From Rhizobium johnstonii 3841 (GTDB lineage: Bacteria > Pseudomonadota > Alphaproteobacteria > Rhizobiales > Rhizobiaceae): 64,000 nucleotides of DNA. Position 1 is the first letter of the stretch. Each line of letters starts with the position of its first letter. The position numbers were made by a program, and so were the translations under genes. The DNA is taken from contig NC_008379.1 of NCBI RefSeq assembly GCF_000009265.1, positions 1-64,000 of the forward strand, read 5' to 3'. Of the stretch, positions 1-9,147 are shown piece after piece. The notes beneath the pieces are model-generated. The model did no database searches and was not told the origin of the DNA. It saw only the letters and a program-made list of their open reading frames with translations.

Positions 1-1197
1 ATGAACGCGTTCAGCCCGCTACCGTCGTTTGAGTTTGACGACAAGATCCTGATGCAAGGTGCGGAAATCTCGCGCAAGCTCGATCAACTGCGTTTGGAGA
101 ATTTTCCTCCGAACGCGAAAAAAAACCTGCGCCAGTTCTCGCTCGCGGAGGTCGCACATTATCTTGGCGTCACCCCGAGCAATTTGAAGCGCCTCTATCT
201 CGACGGCAAGGGCCCGACGCCGATCACAATGTCGGGAAATCGCAGATATTATACTGCCGAGCAGATGTTGGAGCTGCGATTTTTTCTCGACAGGACGGGG
301 AAGACGGAAGCTAAGAGATATGTTCCTCACCGCAAGCCGGGCGATAAATTGCAGGTTGTTGCCGTCGTTAACTTCAAGGGAGGCTCTGGCAAGACGACCA
401 CCACGGCTCACCTTGCGCAGCACTTGGCGCTTACCGGACACCGCGTGCTTGCAATTGACCTTGACCCACAGGCGTCGCTCTCGGCTCTGCACGGTTTCCA
501 GCCGGAGCTTGATCGGAATCCCTCGCTCTACGATGCGATACGCTATGACGACGAGCGCAAGTCGATTGCCGACGTCATTCTGCCGACCAATTTCCCGGGT
601 CTCGATATTGTCCCGGCGAATTTGGAATTGCAGGAATATGAATACGACACGCCCCTTGCGATGCAGGCTGGCGCGGATGGGAAGCGCTTCTTCACGCGTC
701 TCGGTAAGTCGCTGGAGGAGGTTGACAGCCGCTACGACGTCGTGGTGGTCGATTGCCCTCCGCAACTGGGGTACCTCACCTTAACCGCGCTTACTGCCGC
801 GACCTCCGTCTTAATTACCGTCCATCCGCAAATGTTGGACCTGATGTCGATGTCGCAGTTCCTGCTCATGCTCGGCAATATCACCAAGACAATCAAAAAG
901 GCTGGCGCCAATGTGCGCATGGACTGGCTCCGTTACCTGATTACCCGATTCGAGCCAACCGATGTTCCACAGGTGCAGATGCTGGGCTTCATGCAATCGA
1001 TGTTCGCTGAGGAAATCCTCAAGAGCCCGATGGTGAAGACAACGGCGATCTCCGATGCCGGCTTGACGAAACGCACCCTCTACGAGCTCGATCGCTCAAA
1101 TTTCACGCGAGAAACCTATGACCGCGCGATCGAATGCATGGATGCCGTCAATTTCGAGATCCAAGGATTGATCCACAGGGCCTGGGGGAGGCTCTAA
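1..1197 (+). CDS. repA: RepA, ParA-type plasmid partition ATPase
   Basis: First gene of a repABC module. The 398-residue protein has an N-terminal DNA-binding region (about 46-90, with a MerR-like helix-turn-helix) and a ParA ATPase domain. The deviant Walker A KGGSGKTT is at 126-133 and a DLDPQAS motif follows at about 153-159. In the family RepA works with RepB and parS to segregate the plasmid and represses the operon from a promoter upstream of repA. The window begins exactly at the ATG, so that promoter is outside view. repB follows after 75 bp that carry a parS-like site. Length is normal for the family. Confidence 0.95.
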   Translation: MNAFSPLPSFEFDDKILMQGAEISRKLDQLRLENFPPNAKKNLRQFSLAEVAHYLGVTPSNLKRLYLDGKGPTPITMSGNRRYYTAEQMLELRFFLDRTGKTEAKRYVPHRKPGDKLQVVAVVNFKGGSGKTTTTAHLAQHLALTGHRVLAIDLDPQASLSALHGFQPELDRNPSLYDAIRYDDERKSIADVILPTNFPGLDIVPANLELQEYEYDTPLAMQAGADGKRFFTRLGKSLEEVDSRYDVVVVDCPPQLGYLTLTALTAATSVLITVHPQMLDLMSMSQFLLMLGNITKTIKKAGANVRMDWLRYLITRFEPTDVPQVQMLGFMQSMFAEEILKSPMVKTTAISDAGLTKRTLYELDRSNFTRETYDRAIECMDAVNFEIQGLIHRAWGRL

Positions 1198-1201
1198 CGA
1201 T

Positions 1202-1217
1202 GTTGACCGCCGTCAAA
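1202..1217 (+). promoter_or_regulatory. parS-like partition site
   Basis: GTTGACCGCCGTCAAA matches the repABC parS consensus GTTNNCNGCNGNNAAC at all fixed positions except the last. Its core is an inverted repeat TTGAC/GTCAA. It lies just after the repA stop in the repA-repB gap, one of the known parS locations in this plasmid family. RepB binding is inferred. It also resembles an FNR-type palindrome, but its position argues for parS. Confidence 0.65.
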
Positions 1218-1272
1218 ACAGCAAGATTTTGCAACCGAAACAAAGCGATAACGTGGCTTCGAGGATAGCGGT

Positions 1273-2253
1273 ATGGCTCGGAAAAACCCATTTGCGAATG
1301 TGATGAGCGACACGCCGACCGACAGCAACCGGGCGGTTCTTGATTACACCATCCGGGGTGCGTCTAAGTCGATCCTGAATTCCATCGATGAGATGGCGGC
1401 CCGTGCAGACAAGCTACTGGAGGGTGAGACTGTCATCGAATTGGACCCGGATCTAGTCGATGCATCATTCGTGCGCGATCGCATTGAGGAAGACGAACAG
1501 GAGTTCAACGAGTTGCTTTCGGCAATTCGGGAGCGGGGGCAGGACAGCCCGATCCTGGTGCGGCCTCACCCCAAGGATTCCGAGCGCTATATGGTGGTGT
1601 TCGGGCATCGACGTCTTCGAGCGGCAAGGGCGCTCGGAAGAAATGTCCGTGCAGTCGTTAAAGACCTAAAAGATAGTGATCATCTCGTCGCGCAGGGGCA
1701 AGAGAATTCAGCGCGCGCCAATCTGTCATTTTTTGAGAAGGCAATGTTCGCGAGTGAAATCGCGCGGCTTCACTTCGATGGTGACAACGCAATCATTCTC
1801 TCAGCGCTCTCCGTGGACAGGGCGACCCTATCGAAGATGCTGGCGGTGGCGAGCATGCCTCGCGAATTGCTGGACGCGGTCGGAGCAGCCAAGGGCATTG
1901 GACGTGATCGCTGGTATGAGCTGAAGACCCTGTTAGAGCGACCCTCGAATTTGGAGAGGGCACGTGCCTTCCTCGGAACGGAGGAGTTCAACACTAAAAC
2001 AGGCGACGATCGGTTTAACGTCCTGCTGACGCATATCAAGGCGTCAGGTCGATCAGTTCCATCGAAACAAGTTCGTGCGAGCAAATGGATGTCCGACGAC
2101 AAGTCCGTCGCCGCCGATCTGCGGAGCGACGGACGAACTTTTACACTTGCTTTGAAGGCCAAGGATGCGGTCGGGTTTGGAGATTTCCTCTCCGAGAGCC
2201 TGACGGATCTCTACAAGGCTTATCGAGGCCGAAACGTTCAACAAGGAGAGTAG
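1273..2253 (+). CDS. repB: RepB, ParB-type centromere-binding protein
   Basis: The 326-residue protein is the RepB/ParB partner of the preceding RepA. The ParB N-terminal (ParB/sulfiredoxin-like) domain spans roughly 55-150, with the signature GHRRLRAA at about 111-118 and ENSARANLS at about 144-152. A helix-turn-helix region and a C-terminal dimerisation part follow. A GAGG ribosome site precedes the ATG by 8 bases. It is expected to load on parS and stimulate RepA ATPase activity. The order repA-repB-repC and the spacing match known rhizobial replicons. Confidence 0.94.
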   Translation: MARKNPFANVMSDTPTDSNRAVLDYTIRGASKSILNSIDEMAARADKLLEGETVIELDPDLVDASFVRDRIEEDEQEFNELLSAIRERGQDSPILVRPHPKDSERYMVVFGHRRLRAARALGRNVRAVVKDLKDSDHLVAQGQENSARANLSFFEKAMFASEIARLHFDGDNAIILSALSVDRATLSKMLAVASMPRELLDAVGAAKGIGRDRWYELKTLLERPSNLERARAFLGTEEFNTKTGDDRFNVLLTHIKASGRSVPSKQVRASKWMSDDKSVAADLRSDGRTFTLALKAKDAVGFGDFLSESLTDLYKAYRGRNVQQGE

Positions 2254-2263
2254 ACCGCAAAAG

Positions 2264-2313
2264 AAAAAGGCCCCCAACGACGCCGTCGTGGAAGCCTTCC
2301 TCGTATTCCTAGC
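2264..2313 (-). ncRNA. Antisense counter-transcribed RNA (ctRNA) of repABC
   Basis: On the minus strand of the repB-repC gap there is a good promoter (TTGACT at 2348-2343, 17-base spacer, GATTCT at 2325-2320). About 15 bases past the predicted start a strong GC-rich hairpin begins; its arms lie at about 2298-2285 and 2281-2269 and it ends in TTTTT at 2268-2264. The predicted transcript is about 50 nt, close to ctRNAs known from rhizobial repABC plasmids. In those it pairs with the repC leader, lowers RepC synthesis and sets copy number and incompatibility. The ends are predicted only. Confidence 0.8.
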
Positions 2314-2319
2314 AGATCG

Positions 2320-2348
2320 AGAATCGCATTTCCACGAATCACAGTCAA
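2320..2348 (-). promoter_or_regulatory. Sigma-70-type promoter of the ctRNA
   Basis: Reading the minus strand, -35 TTGACT (2348-2343) and -10 GATTCT (2325-2320) are separated by exactly 17 bases. It faces away from repC toward the terminator hairpin at 2264-2298. No other promoter-like pair in this gap is as good. Confidence 0.7.
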
Positions 2349-2408
2349 GAGTCTTGGCGCCGCTTTTTGGTGAGCAGAATTCTTTTGCCTAAACTGAGGT
2401 AAAGGCAA

Positions 2409-3713
2409 ATGGAGAGTGGATATGTGACGACGCCCTTTGGGCGGCGGCCGATGTCGCTTGGCATGCTGGCAAGTCAGCAACTGGCCGAGACCATCGAGCC
2501 GGGGATGAAACGCAGCAAATGGAAGCTGTTCAGGGCGATCTGCGAAGCGCGGCCTGCGCTTGGCGTCACCGATCGGGCGTTGACGGTGCTCGACGCGCTT
2601 TTGACCTTCTACCCTGACGACGAGATCTCCGAGGAAAAGGGACTGATCGTCTTCCCGTCGAATGCGCAGCTTTCGTTGCGCGCTCGTGGCATGACGTCAG
2701 CCACCCTCAGGCGGCATCTTGCCGTCCTGGTCGAGGCCGGCCTGATCCTGCGCAAGGACAGCCCGAATGGAAAGCGGTATGCGCGCCGCGACAGGGCAGG
2801 GGCCATCGGCGAGGCCTTCGGCTTCAGCGTCGCACCGCTCCTGGCCCGTGCTGTCGAAATCGAAACCTTGGCCGCCCAGGCGGTTGCTGACCGGGAGTTG
2901 CTGCGGGTGACCAGGGAACGCCTGACGCTGTGCCGGCGCGATATCTCCAAGCTGATAGCGGCGGCCCTCGAAGAAGGGGTTTCCGGTGATTGGGAAGACA
3001 TTTCGGTGATGTTTCGAGCGCTTCTTGCCCGAATTCCACGCGTGGCGACCGCCGAAGACCTGGCACCACTGCTCGACGAGATGGTGCTACTGCGCGCAGA
3101 GATCCTCAACATGCTGGAAAGACGGATAAAAGCAAAAAAAATAGACGCCAATGAGTCTCAAATTGAGCATCACAAACAGAATTCAAATCCCGACTCCATT
3201 TATGAACTTGAACCAAGCTTCGAAACGAAGCAGGGCGAAAAGGCAGCGGCCGATAACGACCCGAACGCCGGGCCGTCGGCCGAGCGAAGGTTGAAACAGC
3301 AAAAGCCTATGGGCGGGACGAGCAACGGAGCGGGAGGCGCGGCCGATCCGGGCGCCGGACCAGGCCTGAAATCCTTCCCGCTCGGCCTCGTCCTCCAGGC
3401 CTGCCCCAGTATTCTCGATTACGGGCCTGGAGGAAGCATCGGCAATTGGCGAGACCTGATGTCGGCCGCCGTCGTCGTGCGCTCGATGCTCGGCGTCAGT
3501 CCCTCGGCCTATGAGGAAGCCTGCTCCGGCATGGGGCCGGAAAACGCCGCAACCGTGATCGCCTGCATCCTGGAAAGGGGAGGGCACATCAACTCACCCG
3601 GCGGTTATCTCAGAGATCTGACCCGAAGGACCGAAAGGGGCGAATTTGCGATCGGACCGATGCTGATGGCGCTCGTGCGGGCGAACGGGCTGACGGCGAG
3701 GCATGCCAGTTGA
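2409..3713 (+). CDS. repC: RepC replication initiator
   Basis: The 434-residue replication initiator is the only repABC protein essential for replication. It is recognised by its N-terminal VTTPFGRRPMSLGMLASQ region and a winged-helix DNA-binding section (LRARGMTSATLRRHLA, about 92-107). In this family oriV lies inside repC itself, around an AT-rich stretch; here 3120-3210 is the AT-rich part of the gene. Translation is probably controlled by the ctRNA immediately upstream. A GAGG site stands before the ATG. A GTG at 2430 is an alternative start. Confidence 0.94.
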   Translation: MESGYVTTPFGRRPMSLGMLASQQLAETIEPGMKRSKWKLFRAICEARPALGVTDRALTVLDALLTFYPDDEISEEKGLIVFPSNAQLSLRARGMTSATLRRHLAVLVEAGLILRKDSPNGKRYARRDRAGAIGEAFGFSVAPLLARAVEIETLAAQAVADRELLRVTRERLTLCRRDISKLIAAALEEGVSGDWEDISVMFRALLARIPRVATAEDLAPLLDEMVLLRAEILNMLERRIKAKKIDANESQIEHHKQNSNPDSIYELEPSFETKQGEKAAADNDPNAGPSAERRLKQQKPMGGTSNGAGGAADPGAGPGLKSFPLGLVLQACPSILDYGPGGSIGNWRDLMSAAVVVRSMLGVSPSAYEEACSGMGPENAATVIACILERGGHINSPGGYLRDLTRRTERGEFAIGPMLMALVRANGLTARHAS

Positions 3714-4244
3714 GGGGAGGGGAGGCGGGATGCCTGCTTCGGCCGAATGCCTGCCCGGATGAGGATCACTTTTTGGCGGAACGATTTCCTCCACTGTCGC
3801 GGCCGGCGTCGGGATCGAATAGGCTTTAGGGATGAGAGCGGTCGTTTTCTTTGTGAACTCGTTGTTGTCGTTCAGCGGCCCATTGATCTTATCAGGCTGG
3901 TGGCAGTCACCCTCTCGGCTTTCAGGCGCAAGTTCGAGGGGTCCAAAAAGCCTGGAATTCAATCGATCCTTCATGGTCAGGCCTGGTTTTCTGGCAAATA
4001 ATCGCCCAGCCAACCGTCATGATCGTCGCTCCCATTGACCGGGAGAGGAAGGCAATGCGACGGCGGAAGTAATATGAGATATAGCTTCTAGTTAACGGTA
4101 TGTTTACCATAATTTCAATGCGTTATGTTCCATCACATTGTCTCTCGGATCGTGCGGCGCGGGGTAAGTGGGGCAGATTCGATGGCGCTGCCGGTTTGGC
4201 AGGCAGAAGCGTCGAGCGCTGATGACCGTTGGTGGCTCCAGCGT
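3714..4244 (+). other. Non-coding stretch between repC and the IS66 transposase
   Basis: I see no convincing gene, RNA or strong repeat here. Open frames on both strands lack family features and ribosome sites. It probably holds the repC 3' flank and one end of the IS66 element, but I could not identify terminal inverted repeats. Confidence 0.5.
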
Positions 4245-5915
4245 TTAAGCCCGGGCAAGGATGGTGGCCGGGAGAGACGGGATGGGGTGATCTTCACTGC
4301 CGATCCCAAGCCGGTCACCGAGATAATGGTAGAAGGAAAGGCCGAGCTTTTGGCAGGTCTTCATCAGGCCGAGCATGACATCGCGCGCAACACGGCCATC
4401 CTGGCTCATTGTGCCACCGGAGATCTTCCGCTTCGTGACAAACGTCCGTAAGGCATTTTCGGAGGCATTGGTGTGGAGCGGGATGCCGGGATACTCGAGC
4501 ACCTTTAGCAGCTCGTTCTTCCTGCGATGCAGTCGCTCGAGAAGCGTGTCGAGTGCTTCATAACCCGTACGTAGTGTGAAGATCCTATCGAACCGTCGTC
4601 GGAATGCGGGAGCGGACTGGGGGGAAGGGCACTGCTGGTAGGCTTTCAGCGCTTTATAGAAACGCCAGACGAGATCTCGGACCATCGTGACCAGCCGCTC
4701 CTCCTTTGCAGTGGTCGGCATCAGCTTTTGCAGAAGGCGCTCAGTATGGACCCAACACAGTGCATGATTGCCGACACGGAACTGTCCGGCATCGTCGGAC
4801 ACGATCACCGTATTTGCCATCAGGCCGTGATGGCGGATGGAGCCCCAAAGCCCTGCTTCGGCAAGGGTGCCGATCTCCTGGCGGTTGAGAATATCGACAC
4901 CTTTGTCAGCCAGATGCGCCATGAACGGTACCTGGTTGCAGAAGTGTTGCGGCTCAAACGTCCGAAGCCCATGGACTACGGGCGGATTGCCGCGACGTTC
5001 TTTCAGATAATCGAATGCGGCGTCACCCAGCACATAATCCTGATAGCCGCCGCGCAGCAGGGACAGAAAGTTCAGGCGTGACTTCGATTTCGTGGTGCGA
5101 AAGACGGTAAAATCCGCACCGCCGATCTGTGTGGTGTAATAGTTATTATGGGAATGCCGCGCGCCGGTGTCGTCAACCGTCACATAAGGCGACGCCACGA
5201 GACCGGCATGCAGCAGTGCGGCATCCTCGGCGACGAAGCCCTCCAGCTGCCTGGTGAGAAGCCGCACTATCTGACGCTTGGAGATGGCGATCCCGACATC
5301 GTTCAGCAATGTCGTCAACCGCTGCGTCGTCACCTGTCCTTGTGCGTGCAGCATCAGGCAAAGCCGCCGGAGGTTGGCGCCATAGCCACCTATGATCCCG
5401 GCCGGCAAGGGAGCGAGAACCGTCTTTCCATCCGGTGTCACCCAGCATTCACGGCGGTAGTGCACGAGTTCCGCCTTGAGCACCAGGTCTCGGACGTAGA
5501 CGCTTCTATATCCCTTGAAGCGCGAGCCGGACGGAGCATCGATGCGCAGGATCTCCTGCCGGCTGACCCGATCCACATCCAGCTTCGGACCCCGCGGCTT
5601 TTTCCTGCCGGCCACATGGTTTGCTGGAGAGGCCTCCGTTGCCCTCTCCATGCCGGAGGCGCGAAACGGCGGGCGCGGCGGCAGATTTTTCAGCCGGGCG
5701 ATCTCGTCGCGCAACAGCTGGTTCTCGAGTTTCAGGCGGGTATTCTCCAGCCGAAGGGCGGCGTTTTCCTCCCGCAGCTGGATGTTGTCGGCCTCAAGCT
5801 TCGCAAGCCGGGCTTCTGCCTGCTGCGACCGTTCCAGAAGACCCGTCACCAATCCGCGCAACGCATTCAGTGAAAGCGTGTCGGCATGCTCGGGGGAGGG
5901 GAGCCGTTTCTTCAT
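4245..5915 (-). mobile_element. IS66-family transposase (TnpC), full length
   Basis: The 556-residue transposase starts with a leucine-rich coiled coil (about 17-76). A basic, proline-rich linker and the IS66 DDE domain follow: VTVDDTGARH (Asp248/249), VIVSDDAGQF (Asp374/375) and NASENALR (Glu486). The C-terminal HTNASENALR...KRKISGG block is typical of IS66. No tnpA or tnpB accompanies it, so this is either the single-gene IS66 subtype or a reduced element. The gene is uninterrupted and may be active. It separates repABC from the fix region. Terminal repeats and target duplication were not found by eye. Confidence 0.92.
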
Positions 5916-6120
5916 GGCAGAATCGAATCATGATTTGCCCCGGCTTGAGAATCCCCAGACTAGCAATCACTTCTCAAAGCGCGCGGTTATGCACACTTCT
6001 ATGACCGCTCACCAAAACGCCGCCATGGATTTTGCCCCACGTACGCGGCGCGGTCGACATAACCGGTGGCGGATCGTCACTATGGTTGATGGTGACAGCG
6101 TCGAAGGAATTGGATGCTTG

Positions 6121-6739
6121 TCAAAATGTGCTGAACGTCAGCACGGCGGAGAACACCAGCAGGGTTGCGGATCCTGCATCGCCGAGCCACCAACGGCATT
6201 TGTTTTTCACTTCCCAGAACAATTCTGCCTGTCGACAGCCAGATCGAGGATGCGAAAAGGACAACGAAGGCGAGGGCCGCGGTCGCGGCCATCCCCGACA
6301 CATCCTGCGCGTCGGGCATCATCGTGAGCCCGATGATCAGCGCCTTGGGATTCAATAGTGTCGTGATCGCCAACTGCCGTACAGTCACAATCTCGGTGGG
6401 ACTGGATCCAACGCCCCAGAGGCGCAGCGCGAGCTAGAATACCCAGGCTGCGGAGGCAAGCTTGACGCTTTGCGCGACCAGAGGGTGCGCATGGAGAAAG
6501 GGACCGGCCAGGCCGGAAGCCGGAACGACAATGGCCAGATAGGCGGACACGACCGTACCAAGCAGCACGATCGCACGCCCGGCGGTCAGCCCCTGGGAGG
6601 CCATCGCCAATATTGCGTTGGTCGGCCCAGGCAAGATGAGAAGCGCAAAAACGCCGGCTGCGAAAGATAGGAGATGCACTGCTTCGGCCCCTCGGTTCCG
6701 CCAGCTTTTTGCATGGTCAGCCTCCTCCGTCGTTGACAA
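6121..6739 (-). pseudogene. Broken LysE/RhtB-family amino-acid exporter
   Basis: Read on the minus strand, the first half gives the family start FAAGVFALLILPGPTNAIL. After WVF an in-frame TAG (6436-6434) interrupts it. The same frame then continues through TTLLNPKALIIGL, a conserved LysE motif (NPK). Near 6200-6215, next to an A-rich run, the hydrophobic C-terminal segment (ATLLVFSAVLTFSTF) moves to another frame. So there is one nonsense codon and one probable frameshift. Family members are about 200 residues with six membrane segments. It is unlikely to be functional. Confidence 0.75.
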
Positions 6740-6746
6740 AGGTCAT
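6733..6746 (+). promoter_or_regulatory. Degenerate FNR/FixK-like box
   Basis: TTGACAAAGGTCAT matches TTGA-N6-TCAA with one mismatch in the last position. It lies about 60 bp before the small membrane protein gene starting at 6808 and inside the start of the lysE pseudogene. It is weaker than the other boxes in the window. Confidence 0.3.
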
Positions 6747-6807
6747 TTTGCAGCCGGAACATTCTCGTTGCTAGGCCGTTATTGCGAGTTAGCTCATAGG
6801 TGCCGCC

Positions 6808-7026
6808 ATGCCTCGCATGATCAGCTTCATACTCACTCGATTGGCCACGGGGTTTGCAATTGGATGCGCTGTGGGGTTCGTGGTTTGGCAGAACGGTCTT
6901 TTGTCCTCAACCTCCACGGCAGGTGCTCTTGAGAATTACCTCGCCCAGGGGCTGTTCATTTATTTCTTCGCGAGCACGATGAGCATGGGCTACCTGGCTA
7001 CAGCGCTACTGCTGGAGGAAGAGTAG
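6808..7026 (+). CDS. Small two-segment membrane protein, unknown function
   Basis: A 72-residue protein with two hydrophobic stretches (about 8-28 and 42-68) and an acidic tail (LLLEEE), so probably an inner-membrane protein. The ATG follows an AGGTGCCGCC context. It is convergent with hemA, which ends 60 bp downstream. I do not recognise the family. The clean hydrophobic pattern and start make it more likely real than chance. A degenerate anaerobox lies about 60 bp upstream. Confidence 0.6.
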   Translation: MPRMISFILTRLATGFAIGCAVGFVVWQNGLLSSTSTAGALENYLAQGLFIYFFASTMSMGYLATALLLEEE

Positions 7027-7086
7027 CCGCTTTGATCCCCATCACACATAAGATGCGATGAAATCTGTGATGGCCGACGGTCTTGC

Positions 7087-8307
7087 TCAAGCAACCATCC
7101 GCGCCAATGCGCAGCGCGACCAGAGCGAATGCAGCGCCTCGACCAGATGGGCGATATCGGCGTCGGAATGCAGCGGCGTCGGGGTGATACGCAGGCGCTC
7201 GGTCTTCTTCGGCACTGTCGGATAGTTGATCGGCTGGACGTAGACGCCGCAATTGTCGAGCAGCAGATCGGAGATCCACTTGCACTTGGCCGCATCGCCG
7301 ACCAGCACCGGCACGATATGGCTCGGATTGGGCATATGCGGAATGCCGCGCTGGTCGAGCAGCGCTCTCAGCTTGCGGACACGATCCTGATGGCGGGCGC
7401 GTTCGAACTGGCTGACCTTCAGGTGCTGGATCGAGGCAACGGCGCCGGCGGCAAGTGCCGGCGGCAGCGCGGTGGTGAAGATGAAGCCGGAGGAAAACGA
7501 ACGGATGAAATCGCAAAGTGCCGTCGAAGCGGCGATATAACCGCCCATGACACCGAAAGCCTTGCCGAGCGTGCCCTCGATGACGGTCAGACGGTCCATC
7601 AGCCCCTCGCGCTCGGCAATGCCGCCGCCGCGCGGGCCGTACATGCCGACGGCATGCACTTCGTCGAGATAGGTCATCGCCCCATATTTGTCGGCGAGGT
7701 CGCAGATCTCCTTGATCGGGGCGATATCGCCGTCCATCGAATAGACGCTCTCGAAGGCGATCAGCTTCGGCGCCTTCGGATCGGCGGCAGCGAGCTTGGC
7801 CTCGAGATCGGCCACGTCATTGTGCTTCCAGATCACCTTGTCGCACTTGGCGTGGCGAATACCCTCGATCATCGAGGCATGGTTCATAGCGTCGGAGAAG
7901 ATTATGAGCCCGGGAATCTTCGCACCGAGCGTGCCGAGTGCCGCCCAGTTGGAAACATAGCCTGATGTGAAGATCAGTGCCGCTTCCTTGCCGTGCAGAT
8001 CGGCAAGCTCACGTTCGAGCACGACGTGGTGATGGTTGGTGCCAGAAATATTCCGGGTGCCTCCCGCACCCGCGCCACAGTGGTCGATGGCGTTCTTCAT
8101 CGCCTCGATCACCTTGGGATGCTGGCCCATGCCGAGATAGTCGTTGGAGCACCAGACGGTAACTTCTTTTGCACCATCGGCCGTATGGCGCGTCGCGCGC
8201 GGAAAATTGCCGCGGTGACGTTCGAGATCGGCAAAAACGCGGTAACGGCCCTCGGTGTGAAGCCCGTCCAGCGCGCTTTTAAAATACGCTTCGAAATCCA
8301 TGTGCAC
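7087..8307 (-). CDS. hemA: 5-aminolevulinate synthase
   Basis: Pyridoxal-phosphate enzyme joining glycine and succinyl-CoA to 5-aminolevulinate, the first step of heme synthesis by the C4 route used in alphaproteobacteria. The 406 residues fit the family. Visible landmarks are [13 protein letters not shown] near the N-terminus, [11 protein letters not shown], and the PLP-lysine motif [13 protein letters not shown]. The start may be the ATG at 8307 or the second at 8301. A perfect anaerobox lies about 50-60 bp upstream (8355-8368), so low-oxygen induction is expected. Together with hemN further on, it would supply heme for the cbb3 oxidase. Confidence 0.96.
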   Translation of the reverse strand: MHMDFEAYFKSALDGLHTEGRYRVFADLERHRGNFPRATRHTADGAKEVTVWCSNDYLGMGQHPKVIEAMKNAIDHCGAGAGGTRNISGTNHHHVVLERELADLHGKEAALIFTSGYVSNWAALGTLGAKIPGLIIFSDAMNHASMIEGIRHAKCDKVIWKHNDVADLEAKLAAADPKAPKLIAFESVYSMDGDIAPIKEICDLADKYGAMTYLDEVHAVGMYGPRGGGIAEREGLMDRLTVIEGTLGKAFGVMGGYIAASTALCDFIRSFSSGFIFTTALPPALAAGAVASIQHLKVSQFERARHQDRVRKLRALLDQRGIPHMPNPSHIVPVLVGDAAKCKWISDLLLDNCGVYVQPINYPTVPKKTERLRITPTPLHSDADIAHLVEALHSLWSRCALARMVA

Positions 8308-8354
8308 GCTCCCCTGTGTGATCGGAGCAATACATTGTGGGGGTTGCAGCGTAA

Positions 8355-8368
8355 TTGATCCTGATCAA
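8355..8368 (-). promoter_or_regulatory. FNR/FixK anaerobox upstream of hemA
   Basis: TTGATCCTGATCAA is a perfect TTGAT-N4-ATCAA palindrome centred about 54 bp before the hemA start. It is the classic binding site for FixK/FnrN regulators. Confidence 0.85.
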
Positions 8369-8504
8369 GTTGGGTGAAAGCTGAGCACCAGCTGGCGAGC
8401 GCATCGGACCAGTCACGAGATGGCTGAAAAGGCTACGACGAGCCATCCTTAGCCGCCGGCTGAGGATAGCCATACACGAGGGAGCGCTTGGTCGTGTTCT
8501 CCCG

Positions 8505-8720
8505 TTCCAATCGCTGTGGGGAAACGGCAATCCGTTCGCGGCAATCGGAATCGACACCAAGGGAAGAAGCTCGATCGACTGGGAAGTCTACGGCGTCCCG
8601 GAAACTTTTATTGTCGATCGCACGGGGCGAATCGTCTTGAGACATGTCGGACCGATCGACGAGAAAAGCCTCACGATGGATATTCTGCCCGTTTTGGAAG
8701 AGATCGTCGCCGCCGAATGA
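8505..8720 (+). pseudogene. C-terminal fragment of a CycY/CcmG thiol-disulfide protein
   Basis: The frame ending at TGA 8718-8720 encodes GNPFAAIGIDTKGRSSIDW followed by EVYGVPETFIVDRTGRIV, the characteristic C-terminal half of CcmG/CycY (thioredoxin-like, cytochrome c maturation). The N-terminal half, including the membrane anchor and the CxxC active site, is absent and no proper start is visible. This is a remnant. It fits with the other cytochrome c maturation pieces at 9.9-10.6 kb. Confidence 0.65.
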
Positions 8721-8741
8721 GCGCTGCTCTTCCAGCCGTGT

Positions 8742-8755
8742 TTGACCTCCATCAA
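8742..8755 (+). promoter_or_regulatory. Orphan FNR/FixK-like box
   Basis: TTGACCTCCATCAA fits TTGAC-N4-ATCAA. No intact gene starts next to it; the cycY fragment ends just before and 400 bp of non-coding DNA follows. It may be the relic of a promoter whose gene was deleted. Confidence 0.5.
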
Positions 8756-8830
8756 AGAAACGGCCTCGCCAATTGAGTATGTCGGTTTGGCGGGTCGGGA
8801 TTTTCCCGTGTCAAGGGGGGAAACTTGACA

Positions 8831-8871
8831 GAGGCTCGCTCGGTTTTGGGGCGCAACACCGAGCGAGCCTC
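8831..8871 (+). repeat. Perfect 14-bp inverted repeat in non-coding DNA
   Basis: GAGGCTCGCTCGGT (8831-8844) and its exact complement ACCGAGCGAGCCTC (8858-8871) flank a 13-base loop. There is no T-run, so it is not a standard intrinsic terminator. The surrounding 8721-9147 contains no gene I can support. Confidence 0.7.
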
Positions 8872-9147
8872 CTCGCGTCAAATTCACCCTCGCCAACGGG
8901 CGCCAGCCGAAGCCGCGCCTTAGGCGCGAGCGGCAGTGCCGCTAGCTTGAGAAGTTCGGGTGTCCAAGATCTGTGAGATTGTTTGGTCGAGGCAAGCAGC
9001 GATTTCACAAAATCTTTGCGAGAAACGGGCTGAACACCAGCGGGTGCCCATAAGATGCATTATCGCCGCATATGCTCCGATATCCGGAAATTGGTGTCCG
9101 CGGATGTGCGGATATTGCTGGGCGCTTTAAACAGCATGAGGCGCTGT

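Noticed and set aside
1202..1217. Reading the repA-repB palindrome as another FixK box
   Set aside because: It matches the repABC parS consensus at nearly every fixed position and lies where parS sites are known.
4125..4451. A 108-codon plus-strand frame overlapping the IS66 3' end
   Set aside because: Most of it is antisense to the transposase and the remainder has no coding signals.
4100..6010. Terminal inverted repeats and target duplication of the IS66 element
   Set aside because: I compared the flanks by eye and found no matching ends, so the element's borders are left open.
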